64,000 bases of DNA from Coffea arabica (lineage: Eukaryota > Streptophyta > Magnoliopsida > Gentianales > Rubiaceae): contig NC_092312.1 of the NCBI RefSeq assembly GCF_036785885.1, forward strand, positions 18,494,001 through 18,558,000. Direction: 5' to 3'. Under the pieces are notes generated by a model that ran no database searches, was not told where the DNA came from, and worked only from the letters and a program-made list of their open reading frames with translations. Made by a program: the position numbers and the translations under genes. This document shows, one piece after another, positions 1-10,963 of this stretch. The first letter of the stretch is position 1, and each line of letters begins with the position of its first letter.

Positions 1-112
1 CACTCTAATAAGGACATCTGGTTTTTTTTTTTTTTTTAGATTTTGTATTCTGAAAATCAGTACTTGGGATAGCACACTGATAAGGATGTCTCTTTTCTTT
101 TCTTTATGTCTT
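1..112. other. Left flank of the array
   Basis: These bases have no counterpart upstream of the other two MADS-A copies. Similarity between the A1 and A2 upstream regions begins at about 113 (matching 16469). I read this as sequence outside the left array boundary, or a variant unit junction. It contains a T-rich tract at 24-38 and no gene. Confidence 0.6.
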
Positions 113-172
113 AATCCTAATTACTACTAGCGTTTTATGGTGAAAACAGTTATACACAGCATTTTGCTCCTC

Positions 173-179
173 TATAAAT
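173..179 (+). promoter_or_regulatory. Possible TATA box upstream of MADS-A1
   Basis: TATAAAT within CTCTATAAATGC, about 450 bp before the A1 start codon. The same motif precedes A2 (16528-16534) and A3 (44788-44794). The distance is long for a core promoter of the MADS gene, so it may serve a long leader or nothing. Confidence 0.3.
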
Positions 180-524
180 GCTCTTCCATCTTTCGGCTCT
201 TTATGAAGACATAAGTAACGTGCCAAAAGCACTTTCTGTGCTCTAACAAATGCCTACAGAGTGAGTGTGAGTGCCAATTGATCATCAATTCATACCCAAA
301 ATGAGTAGAGAAACACATATATATGAGTTGACTTTGGCTTGCAATAATAACTGATACTTCACCTTGTAATGCCAACTAAGAGAAGATTTATGTCACACCA
401 TCATAGCATTAAGATCTAAGATTTTTTTAAACTCCCAAATCAAGGGTAATTATGCCTAATGATTACATATACTAGCTAGCACAAATTACAATCAATCTAT
501 CCAGATTCAAGAGTAAACTTGAGG

Positions 525-534
525 CCCTTTAAAT
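525..534 (+). promoter_or_regulatory. TATA-like CCCTTTAAAT, MADS-A1 core promoter
   Basis: CCCTTTAAAT lies 90 bp before the A1 start codon, with pyrimidine-rich leader sequence after it. The same ten bases occur before A2 (16880-16889), A3 (45140-45149), C1 (13340-13349) and C2 (41600-41609). The shared position suggests a core promoter inherited by the A and C lineages. I infer function from position only. Confidence 0.45.
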
Positions 535-624
535 TGTTGCTTCTCCACTTTATCCATAACTCTTCATAGAACCACCAAACCTAACCTAAAAAACCTCTCT
601 CCCTCTTGTATTCAGAAGAAGATC

Positions 625-1296
625 ATGGCAAAGAAACCTAGCATGGGTCGCCAAAAGATCAAAATTGCAAAAATTGAGACCAAGAATCATCTCCAAGTTA
701 CATTCTCAAAACGCCGTTCGGGACTCTATAAGAAGGCGCACGAACTCAGCACTCTCTGTGGCGTTGAATTAGCCATTATAGTTTTTTCCCCAGCGGGAAA
801 AGTATTTTCTTTTGGCCATCCTAGTGTCGATTACATAATCGATAAATTCATTGCGCGATGCAGAAATCCTCAGCCAAACTCGAGTGCACTCCACCTCGTT
901 GGGGCTCACAGGAATGCCAGTAGTGTCCGGGAGCTCAACTTGCAGCTCACTCAAATTCTCAGTGAATTAGAAATTGAGAAGAAAAGAGGCGAGGCATTTG
1001 ATCTCATGAGAAAAGCCAGCCAAAATCATTATTGGTGGGAATCCCCTGTTAATGAACTTGGATTACACGAACTTGAACAACTAAGAGATTCACTGGAAAA
1101 CATGAAAAACAGTGTGACGAGTCATGCTAGCAAGGTGGCGGCTGAGGCTAATTACAACAATTCTTCATTTTTTACACTAAACAATGGTGCTGCTGCGGGA
1201 TTGTATCATCAATATGAGAGCAAACCAACCGGGGTCAGCGTGGGTTCGGTCCATCCTAATATCTTCAACTTTGGATATGATAATGGAGGATTTTGA
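625..1296 (+). CDS. Type I (M-alpha) MADS-box protein, lineage A copy 1, AGL62-like
   Basis: Intronless 223-residue transcription factor. The MADS domain spans about residues 8-67: GRQKIKIAKIETKN, then VTFSKRRSGLYKKAHELSTL and the CGVELAIIVFSP core strand. The GHPSVDYIIDKF segment after it is typical of the AGL61/AGL62/AGL28 group. Residues about 100-165 form a coiled-coil-like region with the WWESPVNELGLHELEQL block found in this family. Known members act in the nucleus, pair with M-gamma partners and regulate central-cell and endosperm genes. The MADS-A2 and A3 proteins differ by T19I (in the MADS domain), I117V and G188C. The start is the first ATG and sits directly before the domain. An AGL61-like or AGL28-like role is equally possible. 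Family assignment is firm; the exact orthologue is not. Confidence 0.95.
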   Translation: MAKKPSMGRQKIKIAKIETKNHLQVTFSKRRSGLYKKAHELSTLCGVELAIIVFSPAGKVFSFGHPSVDYIIDKFIARCRNPQPNSSALHLVGAHRNASSVRELNLQLTQILSELEIEKKRGEAFDLMRKASQNHYWWESPVNELGLHELEQLRDSLENMKNSVTSHASKVAAEANYNNSSFFTLNNGAAAGLYHQYESKPTGVSVGSVHPNIFNFGYDNGGF

Positions 1297-1447
1297 AGCC
1301 TATTCGGTATAAACTTATCTCGTTTTTCCGATTTGACTTTGGTGGATCAAGCTAGTGCCTCGCTAGTCTAAACTGTCAATAATTAGGTCATTGCTCTTCT
1401 CTGATGATTCCTCCATCAATCTACTGTAAATAGTTTAATCTCATAAA
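1297..1447. other. MADS-A1 3' flank
   Basis: Short AT-rich 3' flank shared with A2 and A3. It probably contains the 3' UTR and polyadenylation site. No gene seen. Confidence 0.5.
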
Positions 1448-2041
1448 GGGTGCGTTTGGTACTATAGAATTGAAATTGAATTAGAATTCGAATTCTATAA
1501 AATTGGAATTCCAAGTCATTGCAATTCTTTCGTTTGGAAAATGCATAGAATTGGTATGGAATTTCAAATTCTTTGCGTGAGAGAAGAATTCATTAGGAAT
1601 TAGAATTATTTTCATGAAATATTTGCTTACATAAAATTTTTATTTTATTTTTATATAATAATTTTTTTCTTACATTTGGCTAATTTTTACTAAAAATTTA
1701 AAGGAAAAAATCAATATATGCCTTTAATAATTTATTTTTTCGTGCATTTAGCTAATTGTTACTAAAGCTTTAAAGAAAAAAGCTTACTTCCTTTTTTTTG
1801 GCAAAATACCAGCCAAAGCCCCAAAACCAGCTGAGACATTCAGCAAAAATTACAACCAACAATGACAATATAAATAGAAAATATTGCAACAATGACAATA
1901 TAAAGTGTCATTGAATTCAAGCCCCGTAGAATTGAAATTCAATTCTAATTATTTGGGAAAGTTAGAAGCCAAACAAAAGAATTAGAAATAAGGCTTCCAA
2001 TTCCAATTCTATGCCTCAATTCTATAGGAACCAAACCACCC
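1448..2041. mobile_element. Whole MITE between MADS-A1 and MADS-B1
   Basis: Non-autonomous DNA element of about 594 bp with imperfect terminal inverted repeats. The left end is GGGTGCGTTTGGTACTATAG and the right end, inverted, is GGGTGGTTTGGTTCCTATAG, each followed by AATTGA. The interior is AT-rich, has no ORF, and holds a short direct repeat (AACAATGACAATATAAA at about 1859 and 1889). The ends resemble Tourist/PIF-Harbinger-type MITEs, but I see no convincing target duplication, so the superfamily is uncertain. The other array units carry only separated halves of it (17803-17955 with 29855-30301; 46063-46215 with 57606-58052). Confidence 0.7.
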
Positions 2042-3085
2042 AAACAAAAGTGTCATTGCTTAAATTGTTTCAAAGCCTGCCCCATTCATTCACCCCCAAA
2101 AATAATAATAATAACAAAACGGAACGTAGAGAATAACTTCACTGTGGTTCAATTCCTGGACGTAATTAGGTGAGGCAACTTATACAATGCACAAAAAGTA
2201 GTTGAGTTGATTTTTTCCATTCAATTTGAGCGGATGAGGGGTGAAAGTGGAATTTAACAAGCTCCATTCCTAGAGTCCGAGCTACATCGCACTTGCCTGG
2301 CACGGATTAAGGAAATAATTGGAAAAATTGTTTACTAAGAGTCCTATATACTTAATACATGTAAATCATACTCGATTACCGCCCACAGATTAAGGAAATA
2401 ATCGGAAAAGTAGTTTCATTTTTATTGATCTATTTAACGAAGTTGAATTGAGAACATTTTGGAGACACTTTAGTTGTCACCAAGCTGAGGAAATAAATTT
2501 TTCTAATTTTAACCTAGGCAAGAAAATACTTAGCCAAAAAAAGAAGAAGAAATAATTAGATTTTTGGAAGTATATATGTTTCTATATGTTGATGCATGAA
2601 TTCATCCAAACAATATGTATATCGCTTTGCTAAAAGATAATAAACCATTAACTACTTAAACTAACTACACATGCCATTAAATAACAATTTGATCGTTTGT
2701 TTTTTTTTGTAATTTTGATGAAATGATTAGATCGATAGTTCTCAACAATGCCATTTTCTTGGTCAGTGTGAGAGAGTAAATTATGTTTTGCCAGGAAAAG
2801 AAGAAAATAGCTGTTAATTCTAGACAAATTGTCCATTTCTAAGTTTAATCCATCAATCAATGAGGAGTTAACACTAATTTATATTTTGTCGAAAAAAAAG
2901 AGAGAAAAAGATAGAGATGTTACTCTACATAAATCATCCATTTCTAAGTTTAATCCATCAATCAAGGGGAAATTAGGAGGGTGAAACAATGGAAACTGGA
3001 GAAAATATATCGACCGAATCACAATAAAATCTTTGACGTTTTTAGGAAACAAAATTACGGGTAAATATTAAGGAAGGTGGAACCT
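2042..3085. other. Intergenic region upstream of MADS-B1
   Basis: AT-rich spacer between the MITE and the MADS-B1 TATA box, with no supportable gene. It contains two pairs of short direct repeats: GATTAAGGAAATAAT near 2305 and 2388, and a perfect 29-bp pair at 2832-2860 and 2937-2965. The same arrangement recurs before B2 and B3. Confidence 0.6.
2832..2965. repeat. 29-bp direct repeat pair upstream of MADS-B1
   Basis: Two identical 29-bp stretches at 2832-2860 and 2937-2965, spaced 105 bp start to start, about 215-345 bp before the B1 start codon. Each contains CTAAGTTTAATCCATCAATC. The pair is kept in the B2 and B3 upstream regions. It could be a local duplication of a regulatory site, or neutral. 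Confidence 0.8.
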
Positions 3086-3093
3086 TATATAAT
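3086..3093 (+). promoter_or_regulatory. TATA box of MADS-B1
   Basis: TATATAAT within CCTTATATAATAATAGG, 92 bp before the B1 start codon. It is identical before B2 (31348-31355) and B3 (59098-59105). The motif and distance fit a plant core promoter. Confidence 0.6.
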
Positions 3094-3177
3094 AATAGGA
3101 TAGGATGCCAAAGCAATGTAGCTAGCCCTTAATTCATCAAAATCCCACCAAAAGACAAAAAAAAAAAAAAGGCGAAA

Positions 3178-3900
3178 ATGAACAACATGATGATGAAGAA
3201 GAAGACGACCCAAGGTCGAAAAAAAATCGAGATCAAGAAGATAGACAACTTGAGCAACAGGCAAGTAACCTTCTCCAAGCGAAGAGTCGGTCTCTTCAAG
3301 AAAGCAAGTGAACTTTGCGTCTTGACCGGGGCAGAAGTTGCCATCATCGTTCATTCTTTGGGCAAGCGCGTCTTTGCTTTTGGTCACCCCAACATTGACG
3401 CTGTTATTAACCGCTATACCACGGGATCGGCATCATCATCATCATCATCATCCTCCTCGTCATCCGTTGCTGATCCGAAAATCCCACTGGGTGCTCATGA
3501 GATTCAACAACACAACCGACACTATGCTAAAGTGTCCAAAGAATTAGAGGTCGAGAGAAAAAGAAAGGAATTGATTGAAGGTTCGAAGTTAGAGAACGGT
3601 GGGAGTTTTTGGTGGGATGACCCAATTGAGCATATGGGTTTGGAGGACCTTCAACAGTATAAAGCTTCATTGGAAGAGTTGAAGAAAAAGCTGTTGATGA
3701 GAGCCGATGACTTGATGTTGTTGAAAAATTCTTCTTCTTCTTCAACTAATTTGGGCTTAAATAATAGCGGTGATATCAATCCCGGCGTGACTGCAGTTGG
3801 TTGTGATGATATGTTATTCAATCAGACGACGACTGAATACTGCAACAACTCCATCGTTCCTTATGGTTCTGATGACTTCGGAAATTCTCTGCAGGTTTGA
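3178..3900 (+). CDS. Type I (M-alpha) MADS-box protein, lineage B copy 1, AGL62-like
   Basis: Intronless, 240 residues. A short Met/Lys-rich leader (MNNMMMKKK) precedes the MADS domain at about residues 10-72 (GRKKIEIKKIDN, VTFSKRRVGLFKKASELCVL, GAEVAIIVHS). The core strand ends in VHSLGK where lineages A and C have VFSP. Residues about 83-96 are an almost pure serine tract encoded partly by a TCA repeat. Coiled-coil-like sequence follows, with the family block WWDDPIEHMGLEDLQQYKASLEELKKK at about 144-170. The C-terminus is rich in Asn and Ser. A family role in endosperm or gametophyte transcription is known for relatives and is inferred here. B1 has M180 where B2 and B3 have I180. A TATA box lies 92 bp upstream. 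Confidence 0.95.
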   Translation: MNNMMMKKKTTQGRKKIEIKKIDNLSNRQVTFSKRRVGLFKKASELCVLTGAEVAIIVHSLGKRVFAFGHPNIDAVINRYTTGSASSSSSSSSSSSVADPKIPLGAHEIQQHNRHYAKVSKELEVERKRKELIEGSKLENGGSFWWDDPIEHMGLEDLQQYKASLEELKKKLLMRADDLMLLKNSSSSSTNLGLNNSGDINPGVTAVGCDDMLFNQTTTEYCNNSIVPYGSDDFGNSLQV

Positions 3901-4568
3901 AGATCTGTGGTTGGCAAAGTCCGGATAAGTTTAATATATGCATGGCTTTCAGCAGTTTTTTTTTACTGTTTAGTTTATTGACGATTTTTCACAGTGTTGT
4001 TAGCGTTCGTTCCTTATGAATTACTATAAATTAGGCTCTTGCAGTGTTTTATTTTATTGTGTTGACTGATGTCTCTTTTTTTGTTTTTGTCTTTCAGTGA
4101 TTTTTAAGTAGGGAGTATTCTTTATCTCCCCCTCTATGCGTGCATATATTTATATATATATGTGTGTGCGATCCAATCTTAAATAATTGATATTAGTGTT
4201 AAAAAGCACACTTACTTTGTGTGCAATTTAGAAATCATTATTATTTTTTATGAATTTGTAAATTTTATTGTTTCATTAATAAATTTTATAAGAACTTTTC
4301 ATTAACAAACTTCAATTTATAATTAATTTTTTCTTCAATTAAAAATAGATAATTTGGTAATTGCAATATTTAGAGTGATTATGTTGGTAAATGTGATCAC
4401 GTGACTTAGGGTAAAAAATTAATTTTCTAAGAATAAAATTGAAAGTTCGAAAAAAAATTGTAGAAAATATTTACACTGGCTGTCAATGCCCTCTTCTTAT
4501 ATATTGTATAAGATTGAGGGCCTGGACTAAATGACACCAAATAGACAAAGTGAGATGTGTAAAAATAA
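3901..4568. other. Spacer between MADS-B1 and the truncated AspRS gene
   Basis: AT-rich, with no exon recognisable on either strand. The missing AspRS exons (the FPMFEW-type region and the motif 3 region) are not here. The ancient breakpoint that removed the AspRS 3' part must lie in this interval or just inside it. Differences between units 1 and 2 stop at a TA-repeat length change near 4155. Confidence 0.6.
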
Positions 4569-4649
4569 TTAATCCAAGTTTCCTTTCCTTTTTCTTTTAA
4601 ATCCAATAGTATATTGCATGAAATTAAAAGCTTTAAGCAGTAAACTTAC

Positions 4650-7600
4650 AGGATCAATCAAGCCCAAATCATGGGCTACATACAACCTCAGCCTATCTAA
4701 AGTTTTATTTACTGATGCAGGCTGACCCACTGCAAACAAGATGAGATCACCTGATCCCGCAGATAAGTGTTTGAGTAACTTGTCTTTCTTTGTGTGGTCC
4801 AAGCATGATACCAGTGGGGAAATCCCTTCAATTGCCCCTAAAAGATATACATCAAGCACTAAGAACAATATAATCTGCAAAATGCGATGAAATGTGCAAA
4901 CAATCACAAACATCACTCTCACCATCTTCTAACACCTTTAAGAAAGGCAAACCCTTTGCTCCAGATTTAATAGCTTCATTGTAAATATCACCTTTCTTCA
5001 AAGCAGTATTTGAGTATGTCTTTCCTCCTGAAGGGACACACAAGGCTTTAACAATTCCCCCACTCTTCAAGGTATCTGCAAATGCCTTGAAGGAGGAATC
5101 TGAAAATATCTCAGATACCTGCAAGCCAAGACCATTAGGTAATCACTCCAAAAAACAAAAAATAGATTTAAGATTTCATAATATAGTATCATCTATGGTA
5201 CCAAAAGAATGACAACCTGTCTCCCCCCCCCCCCCCCCCCCCTCTCCCAAAAAAAAAAAAGAAAAAGGGAAAAGAAACTATTTTTCTTGGGACAAACTGA
5301 AGAAGGGGCTATAGACTGCATTGGCAGCTCTCAGTTGAGAAAATTGAAAGAGATAAAGAATAAAAACAAATAATGCATGAAAACCAACAAGCTTTACATC
5401 TTTCAATCCAAGATCAAAACGAGTATCTGGCCTATCTGAACCGTATTGGCTCATGGCTTCAGCATAAGTGAGCCTTGGGAAAGGGTCAGGTAGCTGGACA
5501 CCTTTGATCTCAAGGAAAACCTGCAGGAAAATATTTATCATGCCCCGTCAACTTACCAGTTGAATATCAGAAGTAACAGCAAAAGTAATATCAATACAGA
5601 ATTAAGAGTTGTATTAAACATCTAAATTGGGCCATCAGAGCCCTCATCTACCCATGTAACCCATGCCTCGCTAGACCCTAACTCCATGCTACAAAAGGAA
5701 AAATTGGACAGCATCCAGCTTTAAACTTCAGGGGAAAAAATCAAGCTTATTAGAACAAACAACTATTTCGGAACAAACCTACATATATATATATATATAT
5801 TATTTGCTGATACCAAAAGGAATCATATGATAGACTACAAGCATGACGAGGTAAAATTTACACTAAAACATACGTATAATTTGTTTCAATCTTCTAAAAG
5901 ATATTTAGTCAGATAATGCAAAAGATTGTCATGTTTACTCAGAAGTAATAATTATTTTCGGCACCACATATAGGCCAAGCATGTGCACAGCTGATGATGT
6001 TTAGCTTCTATACAGCAAAATGTTATACAAGTTTTAACAAGATTAATGCTATTACAGTTCAATTCCCACACCCAGCCCATAACACAGGAGAATGTTACTA
6101 AAATTGGAAAGTAAAAGATCATACAAAAATCTACCAGGAGGTGCGAAACCTAGGTCATCAAATTCAAATACTAACCAATCAGTTGAAAAACAGGATTCAA
6201 CCATCATATAGGCTCTGGTCGAAAATAACATTCGATTCAGAATTTCTGGAAGGTATTAAAAATTCAAATCAACAGTTTAGAGCCCCACAATGTACGTAAA
6301 TTTAGTTATAATATTGCTATGGAAGAACAGCTTCTTTTAATGAAAATTTCAGGACATGTTTTACAGAATTTTATGTGCAGAAAATATATCTCACTTCAAT
6401 AGAGGATTTTATCAAAGGTCTGAAGGAACTCACAAATTGTGAAATCAGATTATTGCTCTACTATCTATTAGGCTATCAACTACAGCAAACTAATTGGCAG
6501 GATCAAGGAAGTGAGAGGGGTCAGCTAAATGAAACGTATCTTAACTCACTGGATCATTCTAATGCTTTTATCCCCACCTCATTTCATTTTGTGATTTGTT
6601 ACCTCATCAAACTATTTCTACCACCCAAAAAAAAAAAAAAAGACAACCTTCCTAATCAAATCTTCATTAAGTCTGAGCATGTCCTCTAAGGGAGTGAAAG
6701 CCATCTCCATATCTAGTTGCGTAAATTCAGGTTGTCTATCTGCCCTTAGATCTTCATCCCTGAAACACCTGCAAAGCAAGAGCAGATGAAGTCACATTGT
6801 GGTCTTGGTTGTATACTAATAAATGACCCAGCAATAAATGCAAAATTTCTTGATCCCCCCTCTAGAATCCTTTTTCCTCATAATAATCTGAGGGGGGAAG
6901 GGGGGAGATCCTCTTCACATAAGTTGAACAATGTGTGGCAGAATGTAAAGATGCAAGAGAAAAGGGGAATTTAAATGAAAATCAACAGTCTGATCAAATA
7001 GTCGTAAACTTAAAACTTATTACCTTGCAATTTGATAGTATTTATCAAAACCAGAGACCATCAACATTTGTTTGAACAGCTGCGGACTTTGGGGCAAGGC
7101 ATAAAATGTTCCTGGCTTTAAATGATGGAATTAAGCAATCAGATTTTTATTTGATGACTGATATATCTCTGGAAAACATAAACTTGAAACGTAGAGAATT
7201 AGATGTTAAAAAGCCAATAAAACAAGTAAATATTTTTCATCCTTGATGTTTCGATGTATCAAATGCTGTATGGAAATTGTTCAGCCTCCATCACTTCCAA
7301 AAGATCTACACGAGTTGTATTAAATGGCGTTCTCCTTTTCTTATCTTACAAGTTGCCTTGAGCGGGTTCTCAACAACAAAGGTAAAAAGTTTGGGGAATA
7401 ACAGCTCAAATGCAATGAAATTTTAACTCTGAGTATAAATTTGAGAAGCTAAAAACATAGGTAGCCATAAAAGGCTGGAGATTAAGCGTAGCTTAGAAAA
7501 CACAATTTGGCTTGAATTCGAGATTGAAGCCTGATGGGATGGGAATTCTTTCAAAATCACTAAGTCATCACCAGGACAAACGACAACATCAATACCAAGA

Positions 7601-10481
7601 TTACATTTTGTTTTTCAATTCACTTCAACAGAAAACAAGGGAAAACACCAAAAGAGTGAAGAGGAGAAATTAGAGATAATCCCGAGATAGGTACATTTAA
7701 CAGGGCAAATACTGTACCTGAATTCTTGAAGGGACAAGATAATCCCGAGCACCTTCTGGGGTAGATCTAGATAGAATTGGAGTCTCAATCTGCCTTACAA
7801 ACATGAAGGCAAGGATCAGAGAGTGGAAGAGACAGACTCCAGTAGAATCTTCTGATTGCACTAAGATGTTAAAATGCAAACATTACCTCCACAAAATCAT
7901 GTACATCCTCAAGGTACCTTCGGATGAGTTTTACCACTTGATGCCGCAATATAATGTTGGAAGTCATTTGTGGCCGGCGCAAATCAAGGCATCGATATCT
8001 AGTAACAGGTATGGGGACCATTTAATCCGTACAGTTTAAGAGACATGCATCGAAGATCTTACAAGCAGTAAACAATCAATATATTTTAGGCTATGGAAAA
8101 AACTATGGCCTCTGAAGCATTGCATGCTTTAAAGCCACAAACTACATTGAATAGAAAACACACATCATAGGGTATGGAACATGCAAAATGTGAGAATTGA
8201 TGGTAAATAACCCATGCTACCTCTTCAACTATGTGGTTCAAAGATCAACATCACCAAAATCCCTTATCATCATATAGTGATATTACTTACTAATTTTATT
8301 TCTTCTCTTGTAAATGAGGCAAGCACTAGTATTCTTTTACTTAAGCAGTTAAGTGTCTCAGAAACAACTAGAACAACAAACCATGACCCAAGCAAACTCC
8401 AGTTTACCCACTCCAGTCACAATACCACAAATTAGCGAGAGGAAGCAGAAACAAAAGTAGACCTTCAATCATTAAGAAATGCCCAACTCGACCAGAAAAG
8501 TAAAAATATCAATTATCAAGAGAACTAACAGCAATCTGCAGAGAGAAGCAAAACATAAGCCCATGGTCAAAAAACTTCAGAAAGTTTTCACCTCAAGCGA
8601 ATTTCCTCCTTTACAGATTCTTTGGCATCATCTGCAGTAGTAACTAAGAAAGGCAGCTTAGATCTCACAGTATTCAGAACATGGACACGCTCAGCAGCCA
8701 CCTGCAAACTTAAGCAATTGTACTAAAACCACCAAAAAGAATAATCATCCAGGAGCAAATCCAAGTTAAGGAAATAATAAAACAGCGGTCATCAGTTATT
8801 AGAATTCGTCTTCCACAATCAACTACACATCATAATTCCACAACCAACTTTGCAGAAACTAAGTAAATTGTGGAGCACTGAGATAAAGAACTCATCCATG
8901 AACATATGATTATAACATCAGCAACAATTCATTACCTTTCCTTCTCTCCTAGTCAATCACCAGCATCAGACTTCGATTTTCTCTTTCTCTGATGCACCTA
9001 AGCTGTGATCTTCTTCTAATAACACTTATAGAATAGCAATTCAAACAAGGTCGTATTTTAACCATATTAATCATTACACTTGGAAGGTTTTTGCGGGGGA
9101 AAACATAAAACATTGCCCTTGGATTGTTCTTGTTACACCTGTTAATTTTAACACTTGAACACTTCAAAAATTGGGCCAGGGGGACTGCTTGAACAAAAGC
9201 CTAAAAAGGTTTTCCTTCAAATCACAATGCAAAACACCCTTGACACAATAGATCTGGTTGAATTCATAACAACTAGCACCACGCCTTGTTTTCAGCCATA
9301 GGCATGTTATTCTCAGTTTCTTAAAGAGTTCATGGAGACTAAACAGACAGGTGAACTGCCAAAGGAGACCTCAAATTCAAATTTTCTAGACTTACTATAG
9401 TGAGAATGTCATCAGTGACTTCCTTCAGCTGCTTTTTCTGTAATTATTGCAGAATGCATCCATCTATGCATAAAGATTTAAAGCTAAAGCAGAACACACC
9501 TCTACTGCACCAGTCCTCATCTTCTTGTTGACAGACTCAATTGGGCGAGGCCGAACAACACCTTCTACGGCCACCACATACTCAACTCTTAAGTCATTCA
9601 CTGTTGAATGAGCATCAGGAAATTCGTTGGGAAGGGTCGTAATCTGAAATTCCCAAAGCACAAAAGGTAAAGACCAGTTCAACAACTCGCCCCAAAGATA
9701 CTCTTTGTCGCAATTTCATCAAATAGCATATTCATAGCTACTCTTTCCCATGCAGCATTTATCGCAAATCAACAAGCATTCTCAACAAAGAAAACAAACC
9801 AAAACACGGATTGTAGACTGTAAGTACTGGTAACTTCAGACAGATTACTTCAAATAAAATTCCATCAATGTTCAAAATTTTCCACGTTTCCTAGGCAGAA
9901 TGCCTTAAATTTCTGACTTAAGTAAACAAACTAATGGTCATCATGTTCAAAAATATTTATTACAATGGAAAAATAAAAGCAATAGCCAGTCAAGAACTAT
10001 TACATGCTCAAGAAATGAAAGATTGAGAATTCATTATTTTTTTTTAAAAAAAAAAAGGAGAGAGAGAGAGAAGAAAATGAAAAATAAGTACCTGTACAAC
10101 ACCGGTATGGTCACGGAGATTAACGAAAGTGAGGCCACCATGAACACGATGAAGGGCAACCCAGCCGCAGAGCCTGACCCGTTTATTCACATCAGCTTCT
10201 GACAATTCACCGCAGAAAGCGGTCCGGCTCACCCATTCAAGAGAAGGGATGGAGCGAGATACTTTAGGGGAAGCGGCAACAAGTGGTGTTTCAGTTGAAG
10301 AAGGAGAAGGAGACGAAGCAGAAACAGAAGGAGTTGAAATGCAGCGTTTAGGAGGTTGCGTGGGTTTGAAGCTGGGGCTGTGCGAGTTTAGGAATAGAAG
10401 AGGCAATGGAGGTGGTTTGAGTGAGAAGTGTTTATAGCGGAAGGCTATACTGGGCAGAGCGCGGAGGAGTTGTGCGGCCAT
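4650..10481 (-). pseudogene. 3'-truncated organellar aspartyl-tRNA synthetase gene, copy 1
   Basis: Ten exons join in one open frame of 516 codons: 10481-10092, 9643-9500, 8701-8592, 7998-7887, 7789-7718, 7115-7024, 6768-6648, 5520-5398, 5118-4923, 4837-4650. Every junction has GT-AG sites and matching phase. The first ATG opens a Ser/Pro-rich organelle transit peptide (MAAQLLRALPSIAFRYKHFS). An OB-fold anticodon-binding domain, class II motif 1 (FVEIETPIL), motif 2 ([20 protein letters not shown]) and the bacterial-type GAD insert (exons 8-10) follow. The protein stops at about AHDLGLIDP. Motif 3 and the rest of the catalytic core, roughly the last third of the family length, are absent. The last donor site is intact but no acceptor exon follows. 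Reading through would add 26 residues, to a stop at 4569-4571. The product cannot charge tRNA. The intact N-terminal part could still be expressed and imported, which is inference. Confidence 0.88.
5223..5242. repeat. C20 homopolymer in AspRS intron 8
   Basis: Run of twenty C residues followed by TCTCCC and an A-tract. It has the same length in unit 2 (33483-33502) but about 23 in unit 3 (61236-61258). Such runs change length quickly, so equal length supports very recent common origin of units 1 and 2. Confidence 0.9.
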
Positions 10482-10963
10482 CTCGCGGCAGCCGCTTCAA
10501 TTTTTCAATTGAGACTCTGAGCAGATAAGTCCATGGCCGGGGGACGAAGCCGAATTGAATTGAGAGTCCAAAACTATGTCGTTTTCCTGGTCCTTTTACT
10601 TCAGTGTAGATTGGGCTTGGCCTACCAAAGCTTGCTGAGCCAGCCTGCTCCATTTGATCCCAATGTTGTTGTTGACCCTAACCATAACGTGATTGGGGTT
10701 GGGCATGTACGCTCGATCTATTTTAAAATGAAACAAAGTTGGGCCAAGTTACGTAGGAAAATCAAGTGAGTTAAAATAACTTCCTTGCGTATATTTGTTT
10801 GACAAGAAAAATTTGTAGATAAAATAAGTAGTTAATTATACTTATTGAAAATATTGTGGTAATCAAATATTTTTCCTTTAAAGTCCTGTAAATTTGGATG
10901 CAATGTGCAGAAAATTAAGGTAGTATTTGTTGGTAAAGAAAAATATGGAAGAGTAAAGGAAAG
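10482..10963. other. AspRS copy 1 upstream region
   Basis: This should hold the AspRS promoter and leader (minus strand). A 78-codon open frame on the plus strand at 10533-10769 has no recognisable domain and probably is not a gene. I see no strong TATA box. Confidence 0.4.

Noticed and set aside
769-954. Open frame antisense to MADS-A1 (and the same at A2, A3)
   Set aside because: It lies wholly opposite a conserved coding region, is short, and has no domain. A shadow of the MADS reading frame.
3085-3387. Antisense frames over the start of MADS-B in all copies
   Set aside because: Shadow frames over MADS-domain codons and an A-tract. The translations are low-complexity Phe-rich and unlike any known family.
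6375-6689. 104-codon plus-strand frame in the AspRS region
   Set aside because: It overlaps AspRS exon 7 and neighbouring introns on the opposite strand, and has no family resemblance.
9390-9440. Possible additional AspRS exon on the minus strand (KKQLKEVTDDILTI-like)
   Set aside because: The flanking exons 9643-9500 and 8701-8592 already join in phase and match the family without a gap. An extra exon would insert residues not found in AspRS.
10533-10769. 78-codon plus-strand frame upstream of AspRS
   Set aside because: No recognisable domain, no promoter evidence, and it overlaps the likely AspRS leader.
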